Below, piece by piece: positions 1-12,492 of a stretch of DNA of 64,000 nt. The stretch's first letter is position 1, and each line of letters opens with the position of its first letter. Location: NCBI RefSeq assembly GCF_021917145.1, contig NC_061068.1:4076932-4140931 (forward strand), read 5' to 3'. Origin of the DNA: Hypomesus transpacificus. Its lineage: Eukaryota; Chordata; Actinopteri; Osmeriformes; Osmeridae. The notes under the pieces are model-generated. The model did not search any database. It was not told the DNA's origin and saw nothing but the letters and a program-made list of their open reading frames with translations. A program made the position numbers and the translations under genes.

Positions 1-3000
1 AGGGTTAGGGTTGGAGTTCCAGACTTCCGGGACCCCTGCCGTTGGTCTAATCCTGTTGCCAGGCCTCCCTTGAGGTCCGCCGCAGGCCGAGACCTGAGCC
101 CAGCCCTAGCCCAGCCCCGATCCCAACCCTCGCCCTGTTGCCATTAAGGCTGCCATTGGGGGATTAGGGCTAGGGTTAGGGTTGGAGTTCAAGACTTCCG
201 GGACCCCTACCGTTGGTCTGATCCTGTTACCAGGCCTCCCCTGAGCTCCGCCGCAGGCCGAGACCTGAGCCCAGCCCTAGCCCAGCCCCGATCCCAACCC
301 TCACCCTGTTGCCATTAAGGCTGCCATTGGGGGATTAGGGCTAGGGCTAGGGTTAGGGTTTGAGTTCCAGACTTCCGGGACCCCTGCCGTTGGTCTAATC
401 CTGTTACCAGGCCTCCCTTGAGCTCCGCCGCAGGCCGAGACCTGAGCCCAGCCCTAGCCCAGCCCCGATCCCAACCCTCGCCCTGTTGCCATTAAGGCTG
501 CCATTGGGGGATTAGGGCTAGGGTTAGGGTTGGAGTTCCAGACTTCCGGGACCCCTACCGTTGGTCTGATCCTGTTACCAGGCCTCCCCTGAGCTCCGCC
601 GCAGGCCGAGACCTGAGCCCAGCCCTAGCCCACCCCCAGCCCAGCCCCGATCCCAACCCTAGCCCTGTTGCCATTAAGGCTGCCATTGGGGGATTAGGGC
701 TAGGGTTAGGGTTGGAGTTCCAGACTTCCGGGACCCCTACCGTTGGTCTGATCCTGTTACCAGGCCGAGACCTGAGCCCAGCCCTAGTCCAGCCCCGATC
801 CCAACCCTCGCCCTGTTGCCATTAAGGCTGCCATTGGGGGATTAGGGCTAGGGCTAGGGTTAGGGTTGGAGTTCCAGACTTCCGGGACCCCTGCCGTTGG
901 TCTGATCCTGTTACCAGGCCTCCCTTGAGCTCCGCCGCAGGCCGAGACCTGAGCCCAGCCCTAGCCCAGCCCCGATCCCAACCCTCACCCTGTTGCCATT
1001 AAGGCTGCCATTGGGGGATTAGGGCTAGGGCTAGGGTTAGGGTTGGAGTTCCAGACTTCCGGGACCCCTGCCGTTGGTCTAATCCTGTTACCAGGCCTCC
1101 CTTGAGGTCCGCCGCAGGCCGAGACCTGAGCCCAGCCCTAGCCCAGCCCCGATCCCAACCCTCACCCTGTTGCCATTAAGGCTGCCATTGGGGGATTAGG
1201 GCTAGGGCTAGGGTTAGGGTTGGAGTTCCAGACTTCCGGGACCCCTGCCGTTGGTCTAATCCTGTTACCAGGCCTCCCTTGAGCTCCGCCGCAGGCCGAG
1301 ACCTGAGCCCAGCCCTAGCCCAGCCCCGATCCCAACCCTCGCCCTGTTGCCATTAAGGCTGCCATTGGGGGATTAGGGCTAGGGTTAGGGTTGGAGTTCC
1401 AGACTTCCGGGACCCCTACCGTTGGTCTGATCCTGTTACCAGGCCTCCCCTGAGCTCCGCCGCAGGCCGAGACCTGAGCCCAGCCCTAGCCCACCCCCAG
1501 CCCAGCCCCGATCCCAACCCTAGCCCTGTTGCCATTAAGGCTGCCATTGGGGGATTAGGGCTAGGGTTAGGGTTGGAGTTCCAGACTTCCGGGACCCCTA
1601 CCGTTGGTCTGATCCTGTTACCAGGCCGAGACCTGAGCCCAGCCCTAGTCCAGCCCCGATCCCAACCCTCGCCCTGTTGCCATTAAGGCTGCCATTGGGG
1701 GATTAGGGCTAGGGCTAGGGTTAGGGTTGGAGTTCCAGACTTCCGGGACCCCTGCCGTTGGTCTGATCCTGTTACCAGGCCTCCCCTGAGCTCCGCCGCA
1801 GGCCGAGACCTGAGCCCAGCCCTAGCCCAGCCCCGATCCCAACCCTCGCCCTGTTGCCATTAAGGCTGCCATTGGGGGATTAGGGCTAGGGCTAGGGTTA
1901 GGGTTGGAGTTCCAGACTTCCGGGACCCCTGCCGTTGGTCTAATCCTGTTACCAGGCCTCCCTTGAGCTCCGCCGCAGGCCGAGACCTGAGCCCAGCCCT
2001 AGCCCAGCCCCGATCCCAACCCTCACCCTGTTGCCATTAAGGCTGCCATTGGGGGATTAGGGCTAGGGCTAGGGTTAGGGTTGGAGTTCCAGACTTCCGG
2101 GACCCCTACCGTTGGTCTGATCCTGTTACCAGGCCGAGACCTGAGCCCAGCCCTAGTCCAGCCCCGATCCCAACCCTCGCCCTGTTGCCATTAAGGCTGC
2201 CATTGGGGGATTAGGGCTAGGGTTAGGGTTGGAGTTCCAGACTTCCGGGACCCCTGCCGTTGGTCTAATCCTTTTACCAGGCCTCCCCTGAGCTCCGCCG
2301 CAGGCCGAGACCTGAGCCCAGCCCTAGCCCAGCCCCGATCCCAACCCTCACCCTGTTGCCATTAAGGCTGCCATTGGGGGATTAGGGCTAGGGCTAGGGT
2401 TAGGGTTGGAGTTCCAGACTTCCGGGACCCCTGCCGTTGGTCTAATCCTGTTACCAGGCCTCCCTTGAGCTCCGCCGCAGGCCGAGACCTGAGCCCAGCC
2501 CTAGCCCAGCCCCGATCCCAACCCTCACCCTGTTGCCATTAAGGCTGCCATTGGGGGATTAGGGCTAGGGCTAGGGTTAGGGTTGGAGTTCCAGACTTCC
2601 GGGACCCCTGCCGTTGGTCTAATCCTGTTACCAGGCCTCCCTTGAGGTCCGCCGCAGGCCGAGACCTGAGCCCAGCCCTAGCCCAGCCCCGATCCCAACC
2701 CTCGCCCTGTTGCCATTAAGGCTGCCATTGGGGGATTAGGGCTAGGGTTAGGGTTGGAGTTCCAGACTTCCGGGACCCCTACCGTTGGTCTGATCCTGTT
2801 ACCAGGCCTCCCCTGAGCTCCGCCGCAGGCCGAGACCTGAGCCCAGCCCTAGTCCAGCCCCGATCCCAACCCTCGCCCTGTTGCCATTAAGGCTGCCATT
2901 GGGGGATTAGGGCTAGGGTTAGGGTTGGAGTTCCAGACTTCCGGGACCCCTGCCGTTGGTCTAATCCTTTTACCAGGCCTCCCCTGAGCTCCGCCGCAGG

Positions 3001-6000
3001 CCGAGACCTGAGCCCAGCCCTAGCCCAGCCCCGATCCCAACCCTCACCCTGTTGCCATTAAGGCTGCCATTGGGGGATTAGGGCTAGGGCTAGGGTTAGG
3101 GTTGGAGTTCCAGACTTCCGGGACCCCTGCCGTTGGTCTAATCCTGTTACCAGGCCTCCCTTGAGCTCCGCCGCAGGCCGAGACCTGAGCCCAGCCCTAG
3201 CCCAGCCCCGATCCCAACCCTCACCCTGTTGCCATTAAGGCTGCCATTGGGGGATTAGGGCTAGGGCTAGGGTTAGGGTTGGAGTTCCAGACTTCCGGGA
3301 CCCCTGCCGTTGGTCTAATCCTGTTACCAGGCCTCCCTTGAGGTCCGCCGCAGGCCGAGACCTGAGCCCAGCCCTAGCCCAGCCCCGATCCCAACCCTCG
3401 CCCTGTTGCCATTAAGGCTGCCATTGGGGGATTAGGGCTAGGGTTAGGGTTGGAGTTCCAGACTTCCGGGACCCCTACCGTTGGTCTGATCCTGTTACCA
3501 GGCCTCCCCTGAGCTCCGCCGCAGGCCGAGACCTGAGCCCAGCCCTAGCCCAGCCCCGATCCCAACCCTCACCCTGTTGCCATTAAGGCTGCCATTGGGG
3601 GATTAGGGCTAGGGTTAGGGTTGGAGTTCCAGACTTCCGGGACCCCTGCCGTTGGTCTGATCCTGTTACCAGGCCTCCCTTGAGCTCCGCCGCAGGCCGA
3701 GACCTGAGCCCAGCCCTAGCCCAGCCCCGATCCCAACCCTCACCCTGTTGCCATTAAGGCTGCCATTGGGGGATTAGGGCTAGGGCTAGGGTTAGGGTTG
3801 GAGTTCCAGACTTCCGGGACCCCTGCCGTTGGTCTAATCCTGTTACCAGGCCTCCCTTGAGGTCCGCCGCAGGCCGAGACCTGAGCCCAGCCCTAGCCCA
3901 GCCCCGATCCCAACCCTCGCCCTGTTGCCATTAAGGCTGCCATTGGGGGATTAGGGCTAGGGTTAGGGTTGGAGTTCAAGACTTCCGGGACCCCTACCGT
4001 TGGTCTGATCCTGTTACCAGGCCTCCCCTGAGCTCCGCCGCAGGCCGAGACCTGAGCCCAGCCCTAGCCCAGCCCCGATCCCAACCCTCGCCCTGTTGCC
4101 ATTAAGGCTGCCATTGGGGGATTAGGGCTAGGGCTAGGGTTAGGGTTGGAGTTCCAGACTTCCGGGACCCCTGCCGTTGGTCTAATCCTGTTACCAGGCC
4201 TCCCTTGAGCTCCGCTGCAGGCCGAGACCTGAGCCCAGCCCTAGCCCAGCCCCGATCCCAACCCTCACCCTGTTGCCATTAAGGCTGCCATTGGGGGATT
4301 AGGGCTAGGGCTAGGGTTAGGGTTGGAGTTCCAGACTTCCGGGACCCCTGCCGTTGGTCTAATCCTGTTACCAGGCCTCCCTTGAGCTCCGCCGCAGGCC
4401 GAGACCTGAGCCCAGCCCTAGCCCAGCCCCGATCCCAACCCTCACCCTGTTGCCATTAAGGCTGCCATTGGGGGATTAGGGCTAGGGCTAGGGTTAGGGT
4501 TGGAGTTCCAGACTTCCGGGACCCCTACCGTTGGTCTGATCCTGTTACCAGGCCGAGACCTGAGCCCAGCCCTAGTCCAGCCCCGATCCCAACCCTCGCC
4601 CTGTTGCCATTAAGGCTGCCATTGGGGGATTAGGGCTAGGGTTAGGGTTGGAGTTCCAGACTTCCGGGACCCCTACCGTTGGTCTGATCCTGTTACCAGG
4701 CCTCCCCTGAGCTCCGCCGCAGGCCGAGACCTGAGCCCAGCCCTAGCCCAGCCCCGATCCCAACCCTCGCCCTGTTGCCATTAAGGCTGCCATTGGGGGA
4801 TTAGGGCTAGGGCTAGGGTTAGGGTTGGAGTTCCAGACTTCCGGGACCCCTGCCGTTGGTCTAATCCTGTTACCAGGCCTCCCTTGAGGTCCGCCGCAGG
4901 CCGAGACCTGAGCCCAGCCCTAGCCCAGCCCCGATCCCAACCCTCGCCCTGTTGCCATTAAGGCTGCCATTGGGGGATTAGGGCTAGGGTTAGGGTTGGA
5001 GTTCCAGACTTCCGGGACCCCTGCCGTTGGTCTGATCCTGTTACCAGGCCTCCCTTGAGCTCCGCCGCAGGCCGAGACCTGAGCCCAGCCCTAGCCCAGC
5101 CCCGATCCCAACCCTCGCCCTGTTGCCATGAAGGCTGCCATTGGGGGATTAGGGCTAGGGTTAGGGTTGGAGTTCCAGACTTCCGGGACCCCTACCGTTG
5201 GTCTGATCCTGTTACCAGGCCTCCCCTGACCTCCGCCGCAGGCCGAGACCTAAGCCCAGCCCTAGCCCACCCCCAGCCCAGCCCCGATCCCAACCCTAGC
5301 CCTGTTGCCATTAAAGCTGCCATTGGGGGATTAGGGCTAGGGTTAGGGTTGGAGTTCCAGACTTCCGGGACCCCTACCGTTGGTCTGATCCTGTTACCAG
5401 GCCTCCCCTGAGCTCCGCCGCAGGCCGAGACCTGAGCCCAGCCCTAGCCCAGCCCCGATCCCAACCCTCACCCTGTTGCCATTAAGGCTGCCATTGGGGG
5501 ATTAGGGCTAGGGCTAGGGTTAGGGTTGGAGTTCCAGACTTCCGGGACCCCTGCCGTTGGTCTGATCCTGTTACCAGGCCTCCCTTGAGCTCCGCCGCAG
5601 GCCGAGACCTGAGCCCAGCCCTAGCCCAGCCCCGATCCCAACCCTCGCCCTGTTGCCATTAAGGCTGCCATTGGGGGATTAGGGCTAGGGCTAGGGTTAG
5701 GGTTGGAGTTCCAGACTTCCGGGACCCCTGCCGTTGGTCTGATCCTGTTACCAGGCCTCCCCTGAGCTCCGCCGCAGGCCGAGACCTGAGCCCAGCCCTA
5801 GCCCAGCCCCGATCCCAACCCTCGCCCTGTTGCCATTAAGGCTGCCATTGGGGGATTAGGGCTAGGCTAGGGTTAGGGTTGGAGTTCCAGACTTCCGGGA
5901 CCCCTACCGTTGGTCTGATCCTGTTACCAGGCCTCCCCTGAGCTCCGCCGCAGGCCGAGACCTGAGCCCAGCCCTAGCCCAGCCCCGATCCCAACCCTCA

Positions 6001-7075
6001 CCCTGTTGCCATTAAGGCTGCCATTGGGGGATTAGGGCTAGGGCTAGGGTTAGGGTTGGAGTTCCAGACTTCCGGGACCCCTGCCGTTGGTCTAATCCTG
6101 TTACCAGGCCTCCCTTGAGCTCCGCCGCAGGCCGAGACCTGAGCCCAGCCCTAGCCCAGCCCCGATCCCAACCCTCACCCTGTTGCCATTAAGGCTGCCA
6201 TTGGGGGATTAGGGCTAGGGCTAGGGTTAGGGTTGGAGTTCCAGACTTCCGGGACCCCTGCCGTTGGTCTAATCCTGTTACCAGGCCTCCCTTGAGCTCC
6301 GCCGCAGGCCGAGACCTGAGCCCAGCCCTAGCCCAGCCCCGATCCCAACCCTCACCCTGTTGCCATTAAGGCTGCCATTGGGGGATTAGGGCTAGGGCTA
6401 GGGTTAGGGTTGGAGTTCCAGACTTCCGGGACCCCTACCGTTGGTCTGATCCTGTTACCAGGCCGAGACCTGAGCCCAGCCCTAGTCCAGCCCCGATCCC
6501 AACCCTCGCCCTGTTGCCATTAAGGCTGCCATTGGGGGATTAGGGCTAGGGTTAGGGTTGGAGTTCCAGACTTCCGGGACCCCTACCGTTGGTCTGATCC
6601 TGTTACCAGGCCTCCCCTGAGCTCCGCCGCAGGCCGAGACCTGAGCCCAGCCCTAGCCCAGCCCCGATCCCAACCCTCGCCCTGTTGCCATTAAGGCTGC
6701 CATTGGGGGATTAGGGCTAGGGTTAGGGTTGGAGTTCCAGACTTCCGGGACCCCTGCCGTTGGTCTAATCCTTTTACCAGGCCTCCCTTGAGCTCCGCCG
6801 CAGGCCGAGACCTGAGCCCAGCCCTAGCCCAGCCCCGATCCCAACCCTCGCCCTGTTGCCATTAAGACTGCCTTTGGGGGATTAGGGCTAGGGTTAGGGT
6901 TGGAGTTCCAGACTTCCGGGACCCCTACCGTTGGTCTGATCCTGTTACCAGGCCTCCCTTGAGCTCCGCCGCAGGCCGAGACCTGAGCCCAGCCCTAGCC
7001 CAGCCCCGATCCCAACCCTCGCCCTTTTGCCATTAAGGCTGCCATTGGGGGATTAGGGCTAGGGCTGGGTTGCAG
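1..7075 (+). repeat. Telomere-hexamer-containing satellite array
   Basis: About 41 head-to-tail units fill this stretch, and the array is already in progress at base 1. The common unit lengths are 171 and 177 bp, the 6-bp difference being one extra CTAGGG. Each unit carries a block of TTAGGG/CTAGGG hexamers, then a unique part with 'gacttccgggacccct', and a C-rich part ending 'cccaaccct'. Five units are shortened by loss of the segment before 'ggccgagacctgag' (near 760, 1621, 2129, 4549 and 6459). Three carry an insertion 'cacccccag' (631, 1492, about 5270). The array ends in a degraded hexamer block near 7075. ORFs inside it are repeat by-products. A subtelomeric or interstitial telomeric satellite is inferred from the hexamers. 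Confidence 0.95.
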
Positions 7076-7700
7076 TTCAGTACTTTGACCTCCATCGGCT
7101 CAGGACCACGTGCACCTGTATTCTAGCGCCATGTAGATCTTCCAACAGAGGGGGTAGGGGAGTAGACCCCCTCTAGGACCTCAGAGAGGTCAGGAAAACG
7201 TATCAAATTGTGAAGACTAAAGGAAAATAAATGCAACAAGGAAAAGGAAAACTCTGGATTGAGTCTCAGTTTTGTTAAAGCACGTCAACCTAGGCGCATT
7301 CCAGAGGACAAAAGGGAACAAAATGTAGGAGGAAAGTTGCTACCACAATTCGTAAAAAAAACCCGGCTGCTTGTTGACCGATCAACTGTACTGTGTCTTC
7401 CTACGTGGACAAAACGCTGAGCAGAAAACTATTAATCACTGGAGCATTACTATGGTCCAGAGGACAAAAGGGAACCAAACGTAGGAGGAAAGTTGCTCCC
7501 ACAACCTGTGGCCTGGGGTGAGGTAAGTGAATTCCGAAGCACTCGAAAAGATGTTTCAGTAACCGATAGGGTACACGGACCGTATCCTCTAATAGACGTG
7601 TGCACAGGGTCTAAGCAGGAATGTGCGCTGAAGAAGTCTTGTCCCCACAAGAGAGGTTCCCCCCAGAGAGAGGTAGATGACCTCAGGTGTCAAAGGTCAC
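7076..7700. other. Array-flanking unique DNA with a 48-bp direct repeat
   Basis: No gene is recognised here. A 48-bp segment at 7301-7348 starting 'ccagaggacaaaagggaac' recurs at 7457-7504 with four substitutions, 156 bp downstream. The spacer shows no obvious terminal repeats. The region separates the satellite from the broken ORF cluster. Confidence 0.6.
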
Positions 7701-9625
7701 TTGTGTCTGTAGTACGAGTGTGGACACAGGGGGTTCCTCTTGTCCCGAGTGCAGGATCATCTTAAGGGAAGTCCAGAAGGAGGCAGTCCATCCTGTGGGT
7801 GTGTGGGACGTGAGCTGAAGGCCGTTATCAAGTCGGGATCCAGGCGGTGAAAGAGTCCTGCGGGGTTCAGTATCCTTAGAGGGATGGTTGTGGCGTGCTC
7901 AGAAGTCCTGCGGCAGTCGTTCTTCCGTGGTCACTGTCAATGATTACCACCTCAGAGCCCCTGTCAGCTGATGTGATGAGGAGGTGTGGGTCCAATCCGG
8001 CCCCGTGCCGGTGGGTTTAAGTCAAGCCATCGCCGTGGAAGTGGCCAGGGGCTTGGCCGTATTTGGAAACAGAACGCGCTGGGGGACCGGTCCGGAAGGG
8101 GGCCAAAGGGCCCTGACGGCCTTTGTGACGGAGACGGGGGACAAAGGGCTCCGCCTTTACCTGCATGAATACGTCATCGCAGGGTAGATAGGCCTTAGCC
8201 AGGTGTGGGGTCACCTGAGACACCGTGGTCCCCAGGTCGGCAGAAGCCCACCGGACTCCTCCCAACCTGGACACTCCCTGTTTCAGTCACTCCCCTCTGG
8301 CAAAAGGCTGCGGTCCATCAGGACCAAAACCTCACGCCGCACAAACAGTTTCTTCCCTTCCGCTGTTGGCCTCCTCAACAAGGCCAAGAGCTCACACTGA
8401 CTTTAATGACTTCATGTCTTAAAACTATTTACATTTTGCACTACGTTCAATTCCTGTAATGTTTGTATTTTAAATTGTATTTTATATTGTAAATTGGCAA
8501 CTTATATTTTATTTTATGCCCACTTATATTTTATTTTATGGTATTCCGCTTAGTATTGCTAGCTTATGTATCCTTAGTATAGTTAGACCACATATTTAAA
8601 TGTAAGATTCCTATATGTTTATTGTATGCACCTTCCTGCCAAAGCAAATTCCTTGTCTGTGCAGACTTTCATAGCGAATAAAATCCCATTCTGATTCTGA
8701 TTCTGACACCCAACTCCCAGGCGTCAGTCCAGTTACAGACATCCTCAAGGTTGGTGACGTAGTTTTCCAGGACCTGGAAGCATCATTTGAACCAAGTCTC
8801 TGTTTCCTCATGGAGTTCCGCCCAGCTCTCCCGAGTGGGTGACGAGGGGCGGTAGATGGCCGCGAAACCATCCACCGTGCTCCGATACCCTGGCGCAGGA
8901 CGTTGTTCCGTAGGAAAGTGTCAACGTCCACTTGGTGGTGGATCGTCTTCACAATCCGGCCAATCAGTTTGCCCACGGCTACGGTGTCCTGCCCGTAGGA
9001 CTGGTGGGCCTGTTTGCGGAACACCGCGTGTTTGTCCCCCGATCGTGGGATACTCCCCGTTGGCAGGATGGGGACAGCGGCGGCGCTAGCAGACCTGGGA
9101 GCGGCTGCAGTGCCGGCGGCGGCAGATTCACAGGCCGGGTCTTCTGCCTTTCTGTAGTCTAGACTGCCGCGCCGGGGTCACCGTAGGCTTGGCTGGAGCC
9201 TGGTTGGCTGCGCCAGGACATGGATGGGGGGGTTGCACGTCCACGGGATCAGTAGCTATCGTAGCCTCCATGGCAACCTCCGACGCAGGAGGGGTGGCCG
9301 AAGGGGTGGTCAGTCGTAAGTTGATCCCACGGGAGCGTGTCTCTGTAGGGACTGGGTTCCCTGCGCCGACGCAGTCGGCCTCATCCCCCTGGCACGGAGA
9401 ACGGCGTTCCCACTGTGGGGAGGGGGAGCAGGAAGGCTGCCCGAGGGGGCGGGACGTAGCCATGGCGGCGGTCCAGTGCAGGCCAGTCGTATGCCTCCTC
9501 GTATCTAGGGGAGCGGGAGGCATTGGTCCGGGTGGGGCAGGAACGGCAGTTGTAGTGGTGGGACATGATCGTGGGGCGCGCGAAGGATGGAGATGGAGGG
9601 AGGGCTAGGGAGAGGAGCAAAAAGG
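7700..9625 (-). pseudogene. Broken repeat-encoded ORF series (gag-like?), minus strand
   Basis: GC-rich DNA with open minus-strand segments at 9381-9620, 9128-9523, 8611-9024 and 8017-8274 that do not join in one frame. The 8611-9024 segment reads '...GKLIGRIVKTIHHQVDV...'. From memory this resembles an uncharacterised gag-like protein family encoded by multicopy fish elements, but I cannot confirm it. A LINE 3' end in the opposite orientation (about 8260-8715) splits the series. I infer a dead mobile-element ORF cluster rather than a host gene. A diverged host gene remains possible. Confidence 0.35.
8260..8715 (+). mobile_element. LINE (non-LTR retrotransposon) 3' end
   Basis: The plus-strand translation around 8290-8395 contains 'LPSGKRLRSIRTKTSRR' followed by 'NSFFPSAVGLLN', the C-terminal signature I associate with teleost non-LTR reverse-transcriptase ORFs. 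An AT-rich 3'UTR follows, then 'gaataaaatcccattctga' and a short (TTCTGA)n tail ending near 8706, typical of LINE 3' ends. The copy is 5'-truncated and non-functional. Confidence 0.7.
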
Positions 9626-9677
9626 AGGAGGAAAATTATTAGTTGTAGGGGTGTGTGTATTGGGGAGAGAGAAAATA

Positions 9678-9795
9678 GTGAGGGGCTCAGGGTGAGGGTT
9701 GGGCAGAGGTCAGGGGAGGTCTGGTAACAGGGTTGGACCAATGATAAAGGTCCCGGAAGTCTGGAAATCTAACCCTAGAACCCTAAGCTAGGGTG
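9678..9795 (-). repeat. Diverged inverted copy of the satellite unit
   Basis: Read on the minus strand from 9795, this gives a CTAGCTTAGGG-like hexamer block, then 'ttccagacttccgggacc', 'attggtcc', 'ctgttaccagacctcccctg' and 'cccaaccctcaccctg'. These elements occur in the same order as in the plus-strand array units at 1-7075, with many substitutions and a deletion of the central part. It is a single, older copy lying 2.6 kb beyond the array in the opposite orientation. Confidence 0.85.
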
Positions 9796-11371
9796 AAGTG
9801 TGGTAGCCGGGGCAGAGAGGGGCAGTTCTATGGGTGCATGTGAATCCTTTGTTTGAAAAAAGGGCTATACAAATAACATTTGATTTGACTTGATGAGTAA
9901 GGGAATGAAGTGGGAGAGAGTTAGACAAAGTGTCTGCGGAGGGAGGACGGATGACACACAGAAGAGACGGATGAAAGAGAGAGAGAGATCTGGGATAGGA
10001 ATGATGTGTTGAACAGCATAGTAATCTGAGAGGAGTGTGAGTAGAAGTACACTTGTGGTGTGTGTGTGTTTAAAGAACCACCACAGAATAGATTGTGCAG
10101 CTGTGATATTGCAACGTGTATTATATTCAGTAGTCAAAATATTGTAAAATGTCAGATGACCTAATATAAGAGCAGAGCCGTGACTGAATACTGAATGGTC
10201 CTGGGGAACCCTGCCCACATGAGGAGGGCACTGCGAGTGTTCTTCTGATCACATCTCAGATACACTCCTCTTCAAAGCCAACAATGACAGACTGTGCGGT
10301 CTCGGAGATGTAAGCACAGTTCTTTCTATATATAAAAACCATCTCACATCACATCTCTTGCTGACAAGTCAGGGCTTACAGCAGGAGTAACAGTGTTTAA
10401 AACGCCACAGGCAATGAAAGAAGACTGAATCAGCCAATCAGAGGAAGAATGGCAAAGTAGGCAGGAAGGCCGGGAGACATGCAGGTAACAACACTGGTCC
10501 TTACAGCTCTGTCAACAAGCAAAGCAAAATAGATTGGCGGATTAAATGTGCGGTCTGCACAACCACACACACACACACATACCCGCAAACACACACAACC
10601 ACACACATGCTCATCCTGTGATATCAAAGACTGTCTTCATTCAAAGCCAGCTCAGCCAAGCAAAGAGAGTGAACAGAGAGAGTGAACAGAGAATGCACAT
10701 GTTGCCATTGGGCTGGAGCAGCCAATCACAGGTCAATGAGTTGTACTGTATCAGGTATTCTGCCTGTGCACTGATGAGTTCACCTGGTCTGGATGAAGCC
10801 CAGGACGAATGGATGAGGCAGACACTCATCCCACTAATGCAGACTCCTACTATTCTTGTTAGGGTGCTTTTGTTTCGCGTTATTGTTGACATATTTCTCA
10901 TAGGCAATAGTGTGTGCACATGGTCTGGGTGACGGTAAAGATGAAGTGTATGTAGTTTAAATGTTTTCATATTCATGGCCAATTTTCATTAACAATTTTA
11001 ATCAGATTCTTCCCGAATTGACCACCAATTTTGATTTTTTTTTTTTGTCTTGAATGTTTAAGGCATAGCGTGTAGTGAATAACCTGACAGAAGATGAATA
11101 CATGTTCCTTGTGTGCTGTGGGTTTGTGTGCACATGTACCTGACTTTCACTGATGGCCTGTTTGGAAGGTTTATTCTTCCATCACACACACTCAACTGAC
11201 ACAGAGTACACAGACAGTCAGTCATGTATGTGGGTGTGCAGACTGAGTTGGGGGTTTGTACAGTTGTGTGTGTTTCAGTGTGAGAGACCAGCAATTTTTA
11301 GGGTTTAAACAAAGCCCTTCTTAGGTTGCCTTTGTCACAGTGGTGGACGGAAAACACACCATTGCTATGGC

Positions 11372-11405
<34 letters not shown>

Positions 11406-12490
11406 TGTGTGCTCCCTTGCCTCGTATCAATGGCAGTCACTTGGTGGAGTGTTGGAGGAGTGCGTCAGTGTGTTTACTGTTTTCACAGATGGAGCAGAGA
11501 GACTGTCAGAATAACTGAGATAAATGACTCGTGCTTCAGCACAGCAGATGGGAAAAACAACAGTCTCTCAGGCAGACATGCACACACAGGCTAACACACA
11601 GATACACACACACACACATAGACACACACAGACACTGTACATGTGCACACACACTGACACGGAGCATAATGGAGCATTGGAAGAGATCCGCTTCCTTGCA
11701 GAAACTCGAGAGGAGATGTAGAGTGGGAGTTCACTCATAACTCACACACACACATGACTGCGTGTGCAATGCATACACACACACACTATCTATTCTACAA
11801 CCGATGGAGTAAAAAAGAACACAGACTATATTTCTGTTCCTGATAGCTGACCACGGTAGCAGAGCTACTTATTAGTGGTGTGGCTTTAGATCCTGATGGG
11901 CTCAATATGTTCTCATTCCAGCCAATGAGGACTGTGCATCTGTTATCAATGAACAGTTTGGCTGAAATAAAATAGACTTTAGAGTCTGGCCTTTACAATG
12001 AAACACTTAACACAAAACCTCACCTGTAGTTTCTTCCCTTTCCCCTTGAACTGCATTTTCATGTGTCCTGGTCCTCAGTGGTCTATACATTAAACACTAA
12101 AACTATGGTTGTATTTTCTTCCAATACTTTTTATATACAAATGTGAATGGTTATGATGTCCATATTCATAAACATGCAGCCTGTTTACAGCCTGTGTGAT
12201 CCGGCCCAGGGAGTCAGCTTAACAGGTTATCCTTTAGTGAGCAGTTAATGAGGAGCTGGTATTGGGAATGAAACACTGATCAAACACAGACCTCTAGAGG
12301 TCCCTTAGAGTAGTGCAGCTACAAATCCTGAATTACTGCAGACAGTCAAAACCTGCAGGTGATAAGATATGACTGAGGTAGTCAGTGAGTGAGAGGGAAA
12401 GAGACAGACTACCTGACAGAGATTACCTAGAGCTGACTAACATGAACACAACACTCAAACCAGAACATTAGGAAAACACTCTTGAAATAT
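9796..12490. other. Intergenic DNA, no gene seen
   Basis: Contains a short fish repeat tail near 9855-9893 ('ggctatacaaataacattt') and CA/TG-rich microsatellites at about 10563-10605, 11381-11410 and 11580-11660. ORFs here are driven by the CA/TG repeats and show no family resemblance. This is the 3' flank of src. Confidence 0.6.
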
Positions 12491-12492
12491 AA

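Noticed and set aside
5055-5411. 118-codon ORF inside the satellite
   Set aside because: It runs across satellite units and exists only because one unit has ATG in place of ATT; its sequence is the repeat itself.
1-7075. CRISPR-like array (regular repeats)
   Set aside because: Units are near-identical along their whole length with no unique spacers, and the genome is eukaryotic.
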